Assembly: GCF_002355855.1 (NCBI RefSeq)
Contig: NZ_AP017655.1
Span: 1,674,001 to 1,738,000, forward strand
Origin: Sphingobium cloacae
GTDB lineage: Bacteria > Pseudomonadota > Alphaproteobacteria > Sphingomonadales > Sphingomonadaceae
Reading direction: 5' to 3'
Length of the DNA stretch: 64,000 nt
Numbering within the stretch: the stretch's first letter is position 1; each line of letters opens with the position of its first letter. Under the pieces are notes generated by a model. The model did not search any database. It was not told where the DNA came from and saw only the letters and a list, made by a program, of their open reading frames with translations. Positions 18,744-27,650 of this stretch are shown here, piece after piece. The translations under genes and the position numbers were made by a program.

Positions 18744-21434
18744 ATGGCCTCCTTCGCCCGATCGCCCGTCACCGCCGTGCTTGGGCCCACCAATACCGGC
18801 AAGACGCATCTGGCCGTGGAACGCATGTGCGGCCATTCGAGCGGCATGATGGGCTTTCCGCTGCGCCTGCTGGCGCGCGAGGTCTATGACCGGGTGGTGG
18901 GCATCAAGGGCGCGGACCAGGTGGCGCTCATCACCGGCGAGGAAAAGATCGTGCCGCCGGGCGCGCGCTATTTCCTCTGCACGGCGGAATCCATGCCGAT
19001 CGGCGCCGGCCGGCAGGCCCGAGGCGCCAACGAAGGACTGGGCGACTATGCCTTCGTCGCGCTGGACGAAGCGCAACTGGGCGCGGACCCGGAGCGGGGG
19101 CATGTCTTCACCGACCGGCTGCTGCGGGCGCGCGGGCGGGAGGAGACGATGATCCTGGGCTCCGCCAGCATCGCTCGCGTGGTGAAGGCGCTGGTGCCCG
19201 ATGTGGAGATCATCGGGCGGCCCCGCTTTTCGACGCTTTCCTATGCCGGGGCGAAGAAACTGTCCCGCCTGCCCAAGCGGTCCGCCATCGTCGCCTTTTC
19301 CGCCGAGGAGGTCTATGCCGTGGCGGAGATGCTGCGGCGCTTCCGCGGCGGGGCGGCGGTGGTGATGGGCGCGCTGTCGCCGCGCACCCGCAACGCGCAG
19401 GTGCAGATGTTCCTGAATGGCGAGGTGGACTATCTGGTCGCGACCGACGCCATCGGCATGGGATTGAATCTGGACGTGGCGCATGTCGCCTTCGCGTCGC
19501 TGCGCAAGTTCGACGGGCGGCGGACGCGGCGGCTGACCATCAGCGAGATGGCGCAGATCGCGGGGCGCGCGGGGCGGCATCACAAGGACGGGACGTTCGG
19601 CAGCCTTGGCAGCGAGGATGGCGCCGCCGCCTTCACGCCGGAGGAGATCGAGGCGATCGAGGCGCATCGTTTCCCGCCGGTGGAACAGCTTTTCTGGCGC
19701 GACGGGACGCCCCGGCTGGACAGTCTGGACATGCTGATCGCCGATCTGGAGGAGCGGCCCGACCGCCCCGAACTGCGCGCCGCGCCCGAGGCGGTCGATC
19801 TGGCGGTGCTGAAGCGGCTGGCCGACGACCCCCTGGTTATCGAAAGAGCCAAGGGCAAGCGGGCGGTGGCGCGGCTATGGGACGCCTGCGGCCTGCCCGA
19901 TTTCCAGAAGCTGGGCGCGGAACATCATGCGCGGACGGTGAGCCGGCTGTGGCGGTTCCTGTCGGAGGGGCAAGGGCATATCCCTCGCGACTGGTTCGCG
20001 CAGCAGGTGGCGCGACTCGATTCGGTGCAGGGCGACATCGACACCCTGTCCGGGCGGATCGCGGCGGCGCGCACCTGGTCCTATATCGCGCACCGGCCCG
20101 ACTGGCTGGCCCATCCCGCCGAAATGGCGGAGCGGACGCGGGCGCTGGAGGAAAAGCTGTCGGATGCGCTCCACGCCGCGTTGACGCAGCGTTTCGTGGA
20201 CCGGCGGACCGCCGTGCTGCTGCGCGACATCGGGCAGAATGTGGACAGCCTGCCCGTCGAGGTGGAGCCGGACGGGACAGTCTGCGTCGACGGCGAGACG
20301 ATCGGGCGTCTTGACGGATTTCGTTTCTCGGTCGATCCCGCTACGCGTCATCAGGACAGGAAGATGCTGCTGGCGGCCGCCGAGCGCCGCCTTGGGAGGA
20401 TATTGCGAGTGAAGGCTGAGGAATTGCTGGGCGCGGCGGATGCGGATTTCGCGCTCATGGATGCGGCGGGCGGGATGCCCGGCATCGGTTGGCAGGGCCA
20501 TCCGGTCGCGGCGCTGCTCGCCGGGCCGAACCTGCTGAGCCCCGAAATCCGGCTGGATCGCGCGCTTCTGGCGCTGGGGCAGGATGTGCAGAAGCAGGTT
20601 TCCGCGCGCCTTTCGGCATGGTTCGACGCGCAGAAGGAAAAGCATCTGCTGCCGCTGGTGAAGATGGTGGCGAGCGCGTCGGATGCGGAAGTCCCCGCCG
20701 TGGTGCGCGCCGTGTTCGCGCAACTGGCCGATGCGGGCGGCGTGATCGCGCGGACGGAACTCGATTCGGCGCTGGGACATCTGGACAAGGAGCAGCGGCA
20801 TCTGCTGCGCCGGGCGGGCATCGATATCGGGGTGCTCGACATCTATCATCCGGGGCTGTTGAAACCGGGCGCGGCGCGCTGGCGCTCGGCCCTGTTGGCG
20901 GCGCGGCTGGGCAAGCCCTGCTTGCCCCTGCCGCAGCCGGGGTTGACGCTGATCCCGGCGGGCGAGCGGGCGGAGCAGATGGGCGCGCGGATCGCGGGAT
21001 TCCGGGGCTTTGGCGAGCAGATGCTGCGGATCGACATGGCCGAGCGCATGGCTCGCGCCGCGCATGAAGCCATCGCCAAGGGCGAAGCCTTCACCGCGCT
21101 CAGCCCGCAGATCGTGTCGCTGGGGCTGTCCGAAGCGTCGTTCCTGCAACTGATGAAGCTGGCGGGTTTCCGCCCGGTGGAAGCGCCCGAGGAAGGCCAG
21201 CCGAACTGGGCGTTCCGGGGGCGGCAGAAGGCGCGGCCGCAGCAGCAGCGTCCCGCCCGCGAAGGCGACAAGCGCGGCGAGCGCGACAAGGGCAGGAGCG
21301 AGGGAGGCAGGCGTGAGGGGGGCAGGCGCGACGCGCCACAGCGGCGCGATTCCGTCGCGGCGAGCGCGGGGCACAAGCCTGCCGCCGCCAATGCCTTTGC
21401 CGGTCTGGCCGAACTGCTGGGGCGCAATGGCTGA
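18744..21434 (+). CDS. SUV3-type DEAD-box-like RNA helicase
   Basis: An approximately 896-residue superfamily 2 helicase. The Walker A motif GPTNTGKT (14-21) opens the protein, motif II is DEAQ (108-111), and the helicase C lobe has ATDAIGMGLNLDV and the motif VI-like QIAGRAGRHHKDGTFG. This arrangement is typical of the mitochondrial Suv3/alphaproteobacterial family involved in RNA turnover. The C-terminus is a Lys/Arg/Gly-rich tail (about 830-880) likely to bind RNA. In-frame ATGs exist at 18666 and 18726; the family usually begins just before the Walker A loop. It overlaps the S4-domain gene by 8 bp. Confidence 0.88.
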   Translation: MASFARSPVTAVLGPTNTGKTHLAVERMCGHSSGMMGFPLRLLAREVYDRVVGIKGADQVALITGEEKIVPPGARYFLCTAESMPIGAGRQARGANEGLGDYAFVALDEAQLGADPERGHVFTDRLLRARGREETMILGSASIARVVKALVPDVEIIGRPRFSTLSYAGAKKLSRLPKRSAIVAFSAEEVYAVAEMLRRFRGGAAVVMGALSPRTRNAQVQMFLNGEVDYLVATDAIGMGLNLDVAHVAFASLRKFDGRRTRRLTISEMAQIAGRAGRHHKDGTFGSLGSEDGAAAFTPEEIEAIEAHRFPPVEQLFWRDGTPRLDSLDMLIADLEERPDRPELRAAPEAVDLAVLKRLADDPLVIERAKGKRAVARLWDACGLPDFQKLGAEHHARTVSRLWRFLSEGQGHIPRDWFAQQVARLDSVQGDIDTLSGRIAAARTWSYIAHRPDWLAHPAEMAERTRALEEKLSDALHAALTQRFVDRRTAVLLRDIGQNVDSLPVEVEPDGTVCVDGETIGRLDGFRFSVDPATRHQDRKMLLAAAERRLGRILRVKAEELLGAADADFALMDAAGGMPGIGWQGHPVAALLAGPNLLSPEIRLDRALLALGQDVQKQVSARLSAWFDAQKEKHLLPLVKMVASASDAEVPAVVRAVFAQLADAGGVIARTELDSALGHLDKEQRHLLRRAGIDIGVLDIYHPGLLKPGAARWRSALLAARLGKPCLPLPQPGLTLIPAGERAEQMGARIAGFRGFGEQMLRIDMAERMARAAHEAIAKGEAFTALSPQIVSLGLSEASFLQLMKLAGFRPVEAPEEGQPNWAFRGRQKARPQQQRPAREGDKRGERDKGRSEGGRREGGRRDAPQRRDSVAASAGHKPAAANAFAGLAELLGRNG

Positions 21435-21723
21435 GGCCGTAAACGGCCTTTCGCACGGCCCTGCCCTGCGGATCGACAAATTCCTGTGGTTCACGCGCCT
21501 CGCCAAGAGCCGGTCTGTCGCGCAGAAAATGGCGGAGGACGGCCATATCCGCGTCAATGGGCGCCGGATCGAGCGGTCCCATGCGCCAGTGCGGGCAGGC
21601 GACCTGGTCACCTTTCCCCACCCCGCCGGGGTGCGCGTGGTGCGCGTGGTGCAGCTTCCCGGACGGCGCGGCCCCGCGCCCGAGGCGCAGTCCTGCTATG
21701 AGGAACTGAAGCTGGGGCATTGA
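21427..21723 (+). CDS. S4-domain RNA-binding protein (Hsp15-like)
   Basis: A 98-residue basic protein. Nearly the whole length is an S4 RNA-binding fold: [16 protein letters not shown], then the turn [10 protein letters not shown]. Hsp15 (HslR) binds stalled 50S subunits carrying peptidyl-tRNA. The start ATG lies inside the 3' end of the helicase gene (8-bp overlap), so the two RNA-related proteins are translated together. A longer frame read further inside the helicase gene is not supported. Confidence 0.88.
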   Translation: MAEAVNGLSHGPALRIDKFLWFTRLAKSRSVAQKMAEDGHIRVNGRRIERSHAPVRAGDLVTFPHPAGVRVVRVVQLPGRRGPAPEAQSCYEELKLGH

Positions 21724-21805
21724 AGGGACAATAATATCCTCATTGACCTTCGCCAGCGCCGCGCATAGCAGGGGCGCGATTTCCGCCACTCAAGAGTGCC
21801 TGACA

Positions 21806-22144
21806 ATGACCTATGTCGTGACCGACAACTGCATCCGCTGCAAATATATGGATTGCGTCGAGGTCTGTCCCGTGGACTGTTTCTACGAGGGCGAGAACAT
21901 GCTGGTCATCAATCCCAGCGAATGCATCGACTGCGGCGTGTGCGAACCGGAATGCCCGGCCGAAGCGATCCTGCCCGATACCGAAAGCGGCCTTGAAAGC
22001 TGGCTGGAGCTGAACGCCAAATATTCCGCCGAATGGCCGAACATCACGGTGAAGGGCGACGCGCCCGCCGATGCCGACGAAATGAGCGGGGTCGAGAACA
22101 AGCTGGAGAAGTTCTTCTCCCCCAATCCCGGCGCCGGCGACTGA
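21806..22144 (+). CDS. fdxA: Seven-iron ferredoxin FdxA
   Basis: A 112-residue [3Fe-4S][4Fe-4S] ferredoxin of the exact length usual for FdxA. The N-terminal half has C9, C12, C17, C21 and C25 and the second motif has C40, C43, C46 and C50, ending in CP. A 60-residue C-terminal extension without cysteines follows, as in other family members. I start at ATG 21806 (MTYVVTDNC), not at the longer frame. This is a low-potential electron carrier. It precedes carD in the same direction, separated by 220 bp. Confidence 0.94.
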   Translation: MTYVVTDNCIRCKYMDCVEVCPVDCFYEGENMLVINPSECIDCGVCEPECPAEAILPDTESGLESWLELNAKYSAEWPNITVKGDAPADADEMSGVENKLEKFFSPNPGAGD

Positions 22145-22168
22145 CGCCCCGCCGTTTTTCAGGACATG

Positions 22169-22205
22169 GCCACCGGATATTGTGTCCGGGGGTGGCAATT
22201 TTGTT
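22169..22205 (+). terminator. Weak terminator-like hairpin after fdxA
   Basis: GCCACC pairs with GGTGGC around a GGA/TCC inner stem, and the hairpin is followed by AATTTTGTT. It lies 25 bp past the fdxA stop. The stem has mismatches, so this is a modest prediction. Confidence 0.4.
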
Positions 22206-22364
22206 ACGAATCTGCTAAATAGGCTCGTGACGGCGGGCTTGGTCGCGCCCGCTCAGGAGAAATAGTCTCATGTCCTAATGGCGGCGCCGCGGTCTTCCCG
22301 GCATGTTTTGACTCGCATGTGCTTCGCGGTGACCCGTCTCCCCCGTTGATTGGAAAGGTTTCAA

Positions 22365-22892
22365 ATGGCTGCCAAGGCGCTGTCCTTTGACGTCGGTGAT
22401 TATGTCGTCTACCCCAAGCATGGCGTGGGCCGTGTGGTCGAACTGCAAAAAGAGCAGATCGCCGGCATGGACCTGGAGTTGTACGTGCTTCGTTTCGAAA
22501 AGGAGCGCATGACGCTCCGCGTGCCCACCAACAAGGCCGAAGGCGTGGGAATGCGCAAGCTGTCCTCCAACAAGACGCTGGAGGAAGCGATGGAAACCCT
22601 GAAGGGCAAGCCCAAGGTGAAGCGCACCATGTGGTCGCGCCGCGCGCAGGAATATGAAGCGAAGATCAATTCGGGCGACCTGGTGTCGATTGCCGAAGTG
22701 ACCCGCGACCTGTTCCGCGCCGACGACCAGCCCGAGCAGAGCTATTCGGAGCGCCAGATCTTCGAAGCGGCCTCCAGCCGCCTCGCCCGCGAACTGGCCG
22801 CGATGGAAGAGACGGACGAGCCGAGCGCGCTGACCAAGATCCTGCGCATCCTCAACGAAGCCGCGCCCAAGCACGTCAAGGTCGAAGGCTGA
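22365..22892 (+). CDS. carD: CarD/CdnL-family transcriptional regulator
   Basis: A 175-residue RNA-polymerase-binding protein. The N-terminal CarD_TRCF Tudor-like domain (FDVGDYVVYPKHGVGRVVEL) contacts the beta subunit lobe; the C-terminal helical domain contains TMWSRRAQEYEAKINSGD, which in CarD proteins reaches the upstream edge of the -10 element. It modulates open-complex formation, particularly at rRNA promoters. ATG 22365 is preceded by GGAAAGG at 6 nt. A strong terminator follows 41 bp after the stop, so it ends a transcript. Confidence 0.94.
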   Translation: MAAKALSFDVGDYVVYPKHGVGRVVELQKEQIAGMDLELYVLRFEKERMTLRVPTNKAEGVGMRKLSSNKTLEEAMETLKGKPKVKRTMWSRRAQEYEAKINSGDLVSIAEVTRDLFRADDQPEQSYSERQIFEAASSRLARELAAMEETDEPSALTKILRILNEAAPKHVKVEG

Positions 22893-22933
22893 AGAATTTC
22901 ACGGCCGAGCCGTCAACGGCAGGCCGGACAGGG

Positions 22934-22963
22934 AAAAGGGCGTCCTTCGGGGCGCCCTTTTTT
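22934..22963 (+). terminator. Rho-independent terminator of carD
   Basis: AAAAGGGCG pairs with CGCCCTTTTTT around a TCCTTCGGG loop, giving a GC stem followed by six T residues. It lies directly after carD. Confidence 0.88.
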
Positions 22964-23012
22964 GTGCGGCATGGTCGGATAGGGATCGGATGAGCGGCGC
23001 TTTCCGCCGACT

Positions 23013-23249
23013 TCACTGCTCCTTCGGGCGCGCGGCATCGGTGGCGGCGCTGCCGACGTCGCTTGCCGCCTGCCCCACCTGCCGGGCGGCGTCCTCGACG
23101 GCGTTGTTCTTTCGGGATTCGCTCCCGATCAGGAACATGGCGGCGATCGCGATCACGACGACCAGCAGCAACAGGGCGAGCAGCGTCGGGCCGCCGCCCC
23201 GCTTTTCCACGACGGTCACCCGCGCCGGTTCTTCCTGTCTATCCGCCAT
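23013..23249 (-). CDS. Small single-pass membrane protein, unknown function
   Basis: A 78-residue protein not assigned to a named family. A charged N-terminal 25 residues is followed by a single strongly hydrophobic segment (LLALLLLVVVIAIAAMFLI, about 26-44) and a polar, Ala-rich tail (VGQAASDVGSAATDAARP) that could form a helix. The start ATG 23249 has an excellent AAGGAGG box 7 nt upstream, which makes the gene credible despite its size. It lies downstream of the porin gene in the same direction, separated by 60 bp. Confidence 0.72.
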   Translation of the reverse strand: MADRQEEPARVTVVEKRGGGPTLLALLLLVVVIAIAAMFLIGSESRKNNAVEDAARQVGQAASDVGSAATDAARPKEQ

Positions 23250-23309
23250 CGCGCACCCTCCTTGCCTGTTCGGGCAGATCAATGCGCGGGGGAGCGGTGA
23301 GGTTCCCCG

Positions 23310-24737
23310 TCAGAAGTCGAGTTCGGCGCGCCAGCCCAATATGTTGACGCCATAGTTCGACCGGCTCCCCGCCAGGATCGCGGCGTCGGTATAGTCGATA
23401 TGCGCATAGTTGATGTTGAAGCGCAGATATTCGATCGGGGTCCAGACCAGCGCCGCGATATAGGCCTTTTGCGTGCCGCCCACGATGTCGCGGTCGTTCA
23501 TGTCCAGATGATCGTAGCGCAGCGCGACCTGCCACGCGCCCAGCCCGCCACTGCCGTTGCCGACCGGATTGGCGGGCTTCACGCCGCCGAAAATGCCGTT
23601 CTTGTAGCCGCGCGTTTCGCCGGTCAGGACATAGCCCACCTCGCCATAGCCGCCGAAGAAGGTCGGATCGGCCAGCCCCGGCCGCCGGACGCGCAGCCAG
23701 TGCCCCTCGCCCGCCCACCAGAGCGGCCCGCGGCTTCCCGCCAGTTCGAGGCCGTAATGATTCTCGCCGGTGGCGGCGATGTCGCCGCTGTTCAGGAAAT
23801 AGCTGTTGACCGTATGGAGGAACGGGCGCTGGCGGTATTTGACCGGATTTTCGGACAGCCGCTGAAGATCGCGCCAATGGCCAGACACGCCGAAATGCAA
23901 CTGGGTCTTGCCGAATTTGGGGGCAAGCACGATGCGTCCGTCGAAACCGTAGCTGTTGTTTTCGTCCCCGCCATTGGGGCCGTCATTGGCGTTGACCAGA
24001 GAATCGATGCTGTCGGAGAAGATCCCCGCCTGCGCCAGAACGATGCCGGACTTATATTGCACCGCAAGGCCCAGGCGCCGTTCGAAGCCGAAGGCGTCGG
24101 TGAAGGCGGCACGCTCCATCACCGATCCGCTGGTGTCGCCGATCAGTTCGTCGAGCGACTGGAACTGGTTCTGATTGCCCAGCGTGACCAGCCATTTGCC
24201 GCGCTCATAGCTGATATAGGTATCGACGGCATCGATCTTGTTGTCGGAAAGCTCGACCTCCAGCTTGTAGCCGAAACCGCCGCCAAGCTGCCCTTCCCCG
24301 CCCAGGCGCAGGCGGCGCAGTTCGTTGGAATAGCCCTTCGCCCGGTCATCGACGCTGCCCGGCGCCTTGAGCAGGCCGGCGTCATACTGGATGCGGCCCT
24401 TCGCCTTGAAGCTGGCGCCGCCCTTGCTGAAGACGGGGCTGCCTTTCCAGCTGATGGCCGTGCCGGAATCGGACTGGGAAGGCGCAGCCTGCGCCATTTG
24501 CGCGGGAGACTGGCTTGCGGAGGCGGGGGCGGCCTGCCCCTGCCCCTGCCCCTGCGCCGCCGTGGCCGCTACGCCGTCGAGACGCGATTCCAGTTGCTGC
24601 ACCTGCGCCTTGAGAGCGGCGATCTGCGCCCGCAGTTCGGCGGCTTCCGACGTGCTGATGGCCTGCGCCGCCGCCGGCCATGGCGCGGCGGCCAGCGCCA
24701 GAGCCGTGCCGATCCGAAGTGAAATCTTGCCGTTCAT
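23310..24737 (-). CDS. OprP/OprO-type phosphate-selective porin
   Basis: A 475-residue outer-membrane beta-barrel protein. A signal peptide (about 1-25, ending AAAQA) is followed by a short coiled-coil region (EAAELRAQIAALKAQVQQLE) and then a barrel rich in alternating aromatic strands, ending in the terminal Phe typical of BAM substrates. The pattern matches the phosphate-selective porin OprO/OprP family, whose trimers take up phosphate or polyphosphate, although sphingomonad members may carry other anions. A Pho-box-like site lies 65 bp upstream of the start. Confidence 0.87.
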   Translation of the reverse strand: MNGKISLRIGTALALAAAPWPAAAQAISTSEAAELRAQIAALKAQVQQLESRLDGVAATAAQGQGQGQAAPASASQSPAQMAQAAPSQSDSGTAISWKGSPVFSKGGASFKAKGRIQYDAGLLKAPGSVDDRAKGYSNELRRLRLGGEGQLGGGFGYKLEVELSDNKIDAVDTYISYERGKWLVTLGNQNQFQSLDELIGDTSGSVMERAAFTDAFGFERRLGLAVQYKSGIVLAQAGIFSDSIDSLVNANDGPNGGDENNSYGFDGRIVLAPKFGKTQLHFGVSGHWRDLQRLSENPVKYRQRPFLHTVNSYFLNSGDIAATGENHYGLELAGSRGPLWWAGEGHWLRVRRPGLADPTFFGGYGEVGYVLTGETRGYKNGIFGGVKPANPVGNGSGGLGAWQVALRYDHLDMNDRDIVGGTQKAYIAALVWTPIEYLRFNINYAHIDYTDAAILAGSRSNYGVNILGWRAELDF

Positions 24738-24801
24738 CTCAGTCCCTCTGTAGAGTGTCGATGCGGATATGAAGTTTCTGTTTCATTTCCATGCACAATA
24801 T

Positions 24802-24819
24802 GTGTCACTTCCATGACAG
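24802..24819 (-). promoter_or_regulatory. Pho-box-like site upstream of the porin gene
   Basis: The minus strand reads CTGTCAT-GGAA-GTGACAC. The first heptamer equals the PhoB repeat CTGTCAT; the second, at the expected 11-bp step, matches five of seven positions of CTGTCAC. The same bases also form a perfect TGTCA-N6-TGACA dyad, so a different dimeric regulator is possible. Distance and direction fit the OprP-like porin gene. Confidence 0.5.
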
Positions 24820-24899
24820 TCGCGGCAGCCGGGCTTTTGCGTCTCTCCGCACCATCATGGTTGCGCGGGCGCGCGTGGCGGCTAGAGTTTCGTCTGCCC

Positions 24900-26396
24900 A
24901 TGTCGTTCATGCCCCGCCTCTTCCCACCCGCCGCCCGGATCGCGCCTCTGGCCGGCATCCTGTCCGCCGCCGCCCTCCTCGCCGGTTGTTCTGACCAGAG
25001 CAGCGGGCCGGTGACGGTCAGCGTAGTCGGCGTTCGAGACGATTTGGCGAAACCGCTGGAACAATTGCCCGGTCCGGCCGCGAAGCTGATGCTGGAGGCG
25101 ACCGCGCAGGGGCTGGTGGCGTTCGACGCGGGAGGAGAGATTCTGCCCGCCCTGGCCCAGCGGTGGATCGTGCAGGACGACGGAAAAAGCTATATCTTCC
25201 GCCTGCGCCGCGCCTTCTGGCCCGATGGCGAGCGGGTGATGGCGAAGGAGGTCGCGCGGCTTCTGTCGGCCCGCATCGACAGCTTGCGGCGGATGGACAG
25301 GAACGGCCCGCTGGACGCGGTGGAGGCCGTCGTGCCGATGACCGGCGAGGTCGTGGAGATCCGCCTGGCCGCGCCCCGGCCCTTCGTCCTGCAAATGCTG
25401 GCCCAGCCGCAAATGGCGATCCTGTCGAGCGCGGGCGGCACCGGCCCCTATCGCAGCGGGAAATGGGGCAAGGCGTTGCTGCTGAAGCCGGTGGACAAGA
25501 CGGAGGATGCCGACGAAGCCGAAGTCGCCGTCCCCCCATGGCAGAACCGGATCTTGCGGGCCGAACGGGCGGCGCTCGCCATCGTGCGTTTCCGCGCGGG
25601 GCTGGCGGATCTGATGCTGGGCGGGCGCTATGCCGACCTGCCGCTGCTGGTGCCTTCGGGGGTGGATCGGGATGCGGTGCGGGTCGATCCGGTGCAGGGG
25701 CTGCTGGGCCTGGCCATCACCGGCGATGGCGCCCTGCTGGACGACGGCGGCGTTCGGCGCGCCATCAACATGAGCATAGACCGCAGCCAGCTGCCGACGA
25801 TGTTCCCCCTGGCCGGATGGTCGACGAGCGAGCAATTGCTGCCCGGCCAGTTCGAATTGCCCGCCCCGGCCGCGCCGCCCGAATGGTCCGCGCTGACGAT
25901 CGGGGAACGGCGGACGCAGGGGCGCGCGGCGGTGGACCGCTGGCGCGCGGCGCATGGCGACCCTCCCATGCTCCGCGTCGCGCTGCCCGATGGCTCGGGA
26001 TCGACGATGCTGTTCGCTCTGGTGGCGCAGGGATTGCGCGCCATCGGGCTTTCGGCGGAAAGAGTTTCGGTGCAGCAGGATGCGGACCTGCGCCTGATCG
26101 ACGAGGTGGCGGCCTATGACAGCGCGCTCTGGTATCTGGGGCGCGTCGGCTGTGCGCGGGGCGTGCATTGCAACAGGGAGGCCGAGGCCATGCTGCAATC
26201 GGCCAGCCTCGCTACCACGGCGGAGGAGCGCGCCGACCGGATCGCGCAGGCCGTGGCGCTGACGCAGGCGCATGACGGCTATGTCCCGCTGGGCGCGCCC
26301 TTGCGCTGGTCGCTGGTGGGGCGGCGGATGACGGGTTTCATGCCCTCGCCCCGCGCACGGCACCCGTTGAATCATCTGTTCCGCGCCACCAACTAG
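24900..26396 (+). CDS. Orphan peptide/nickel-type ABC substrate-binding lipoprotein (SBP_bac_5)
   Basis: An approximately 498-residue lipoprotein. The signal peptide ends in the lipobox LLAGC, with Cys30 lipidated. The mature part has the family 5 binding-protein features: LAQRWIVQDDGKSYIFRLR early on, then GVRRAINMSIDRSQ and a C-terminal peptide-site domain. These proteins deliver oligopeptides or related ligands to an ABC importer, but no permease or ATPase gene is nearby. ATG 24900 is used; ATG 24909 would keep the same signal peptide. It diverges from the porin gene and precedes the DUF4112 gene by 22 bp. Confidence 0.78.
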   Translation: MSFMPRLFPPAARIAPLAGILSAAALLAGCSDQSSGPVTVSVVGVRDDLAKPLEQLPGPAAKLMLEATAQGLVAFDAGGEILPALAQRWIVQDDGKSYIFRLRRAFWPDGERVMAKEVARLLSARIDSLRRMDRNGPLDAVEAVVPMTGEVVEIRLAAPRPFVLQMLAQPQMAILSSAGGTGPYRSGKWGKALLLKPVDKTEDADEAEVAVPPWQNRILRAERAALAIVRFRAGLADLMLGGRYADLPLLVPSGVDRDAVRVDPVQGLLGLAITGDGALLDDGGVRRAINMSIDRSQLPTMFPLAGWSTSEQLLPGQFELPAPAAPPEWSALTIGERRTQGRAAVDRWRAAHGDPPMLRVALPDGSGSTMLFALVAQGLRAIGLSAERVSVQQDADLRLIDEVAAYDSALWYLGRVGCARGVHCNREAEAMLQSASLATTAEERADRIAQAVALTQAHDGYVPLGAPLRWSLVGRRMTGFMPSPRARHPLNHLFRATN

Positions 26397-26418
26397 GGCG
26401 GACGAGGAGAATGGCTTG

Positions 26419-26841
26419 ATGGCGATACCGCAGGATCAATTCGACCGCATCGTGCGCGACCTGCCCGGAATGGGCCGCGATCCTGCTTCGATCCGCCGCC
26501 GGATCGAAGCGATGGAGGCGCTGCTGGAGGGGCTGTTCGTCATCCCCGGCACGAAGCGGCGGGTGGGACTGGACAGCCTTGTCGGCCTGGTTCCCGTCGT
26601 GGGCGACCTCGCCACCGCCGCCATGGGCGCATGGATCGTCTGGGAAGCGCGCAATCTGGGCATGTCGAAATGGCAGCTGACGCGCATGGCCGCCAATATC
26701 GGTTTCGATACGCTGATCGGCGCGATTCCCTTCGCAGGGGACGTGTTCGATTTCTTCTACAAGTCGAATACGAAGAATCTGCGGATCATCCGGCGGCATC
26801 TGGACCGGCATCACCCTTCGACGGCGATCATCGACGGATAG
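26419..26841 (+). CDS. DUF4112 membrane protein
   Basis: A 140-residue protein of a family without known function. The segment VGLDSLVGLVPVVGDLATAA and its later echo LIGAIPFAGDVFDFFYK, each with GxxP and GD, are the typical repeated membrane-dipping motifs of DUF4112. Two hydrophobic segments are visible. ATG 26419 has a GAGGAG box 9 nt upstream. It is probably co-transcribed with the lipoprotein gene upstream. It ends 2 bp before the convergent RNase T2 gene. Confidence 0.82.
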   Translation: MAIPQDQFDRIVRDLPGMGRDPASIRRRIEAMEALLEGLFVIPGTKRRVGLDSLVGLVPVVGDLATAAMGAWIVWEARNLGMSKWQLTRMAANIGFDTLIGAIPFAGDVFDFFYKSNTKNLRIIRRHLDRHHPSTAIIDG

Positions 26842-26843
26842 GA

Positions 26844-27650
26844 TCAATCGCCCTTGCCGGGCACCTGCGCATGGGGGTCGAGGTCGAGGATCAGGCCGGG
26901 CTTGCGCGCAGGCACGAGCGGCGAGGCGGAAGGCCGGGGCATGGCCGGGCCGGGTTCGATGCGGAGAAGCGCACCGCTTTTCGCGCCGGTCTTGCCAACG
27001 GGGCAGCGCGCATAGTCCAGCGCCTTGTCCATGCAGACCCAGACCTCCGACAGCCAGTTGCCGCGCGTCGTCCTGACCCGGATCATCTCGGGCCGCAACC
27101 GGGGATTGGCGCGGACGAAAGCGTCCGTGAACTGCCCCACGGTCAGGGTATCGCGTCGCGCCAGCGCCGTCATGTCGGGAAAGCGCATCGACTGGTAGAA
27201 GGCGCGGGCGAGATCGAAATAAAGCTCCGGCCTGCTCGCCATGCAGCTGCCGTGCTTGGCCCATTCATGCTGGAGAAGCTGGACCGAGGGCGTCATGCAG
27301 AGATTCTGGCGGATGACCTCTCGCGGCAGCAGGTCGGCCTTGCGGCAGAAACGGGGCCATGCGGCGCCCGGTCCGTCCGGCCACAGGCCATGGAGGATGA
27401 AGCCGAATCGGCCATGGCGGCCCTTGCACTGGAAGGCGCTGTCGCCGCCCCGCGCGGTCGAGCAATATTGCGGCGACCATGACAAGGCGAGCGTATAGCC
27501 GCCGATCGGCATGATCCGGCCCGTCTCGCCCCTGTCCGGCAGCACCATGCGCGGGCGCGGCAGTTGCGCGGGCAGGCTGCACTGGACCGCCTGCGCCAGC
27601 GCGGCGGCGGGCGCCGTCAGCGCGAGCAGCGCCAGCGCCGCCCTAAGCAT
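26844..27650 (-). CDS. Secreted ribonuclease T2 family protein
   Basis: A 268-residue exported RNase. A signal peptide covers residues 1-20 (ending ALAQA). The first conserved active-site segment FILHGLWPDG gives His87 and the second, HEWAKHGSC, gives Glu129 and His133: all three catalytic residues are present. Several cysteines suggest disulfides in the periplasm. The E. coli relative (RNase I) degrades RNA that enters the periplasm. The start ATG 27650 overlaps the nadC stop by 8 bp, so it is the last gene of that operon. Confidence 0.9.
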   Translation of the reverse strand: MLRAALALLALTAPAAALAQAVQCSLPAQLPRPRMVLPDRGETGRIMPIGGYTLALSWSPQYCSTARGGDSAFQCKGRHGRFGFILHGLWPDGPGAAWPRFCRKADLLPREVIRQNLCMTPSVQLLQHEWAKHGSCMASRPELYFDLARAFYQSMRFPDMTALARRDTLTVGQFTDAFVRANPRLRPEMIRVRTTRGNWLSEVWVCMDKALDYARCPVGKTGAKSGALLRIEPGPAMPRPSASPLVPARKPGLILDLDPHAQVPGKGD

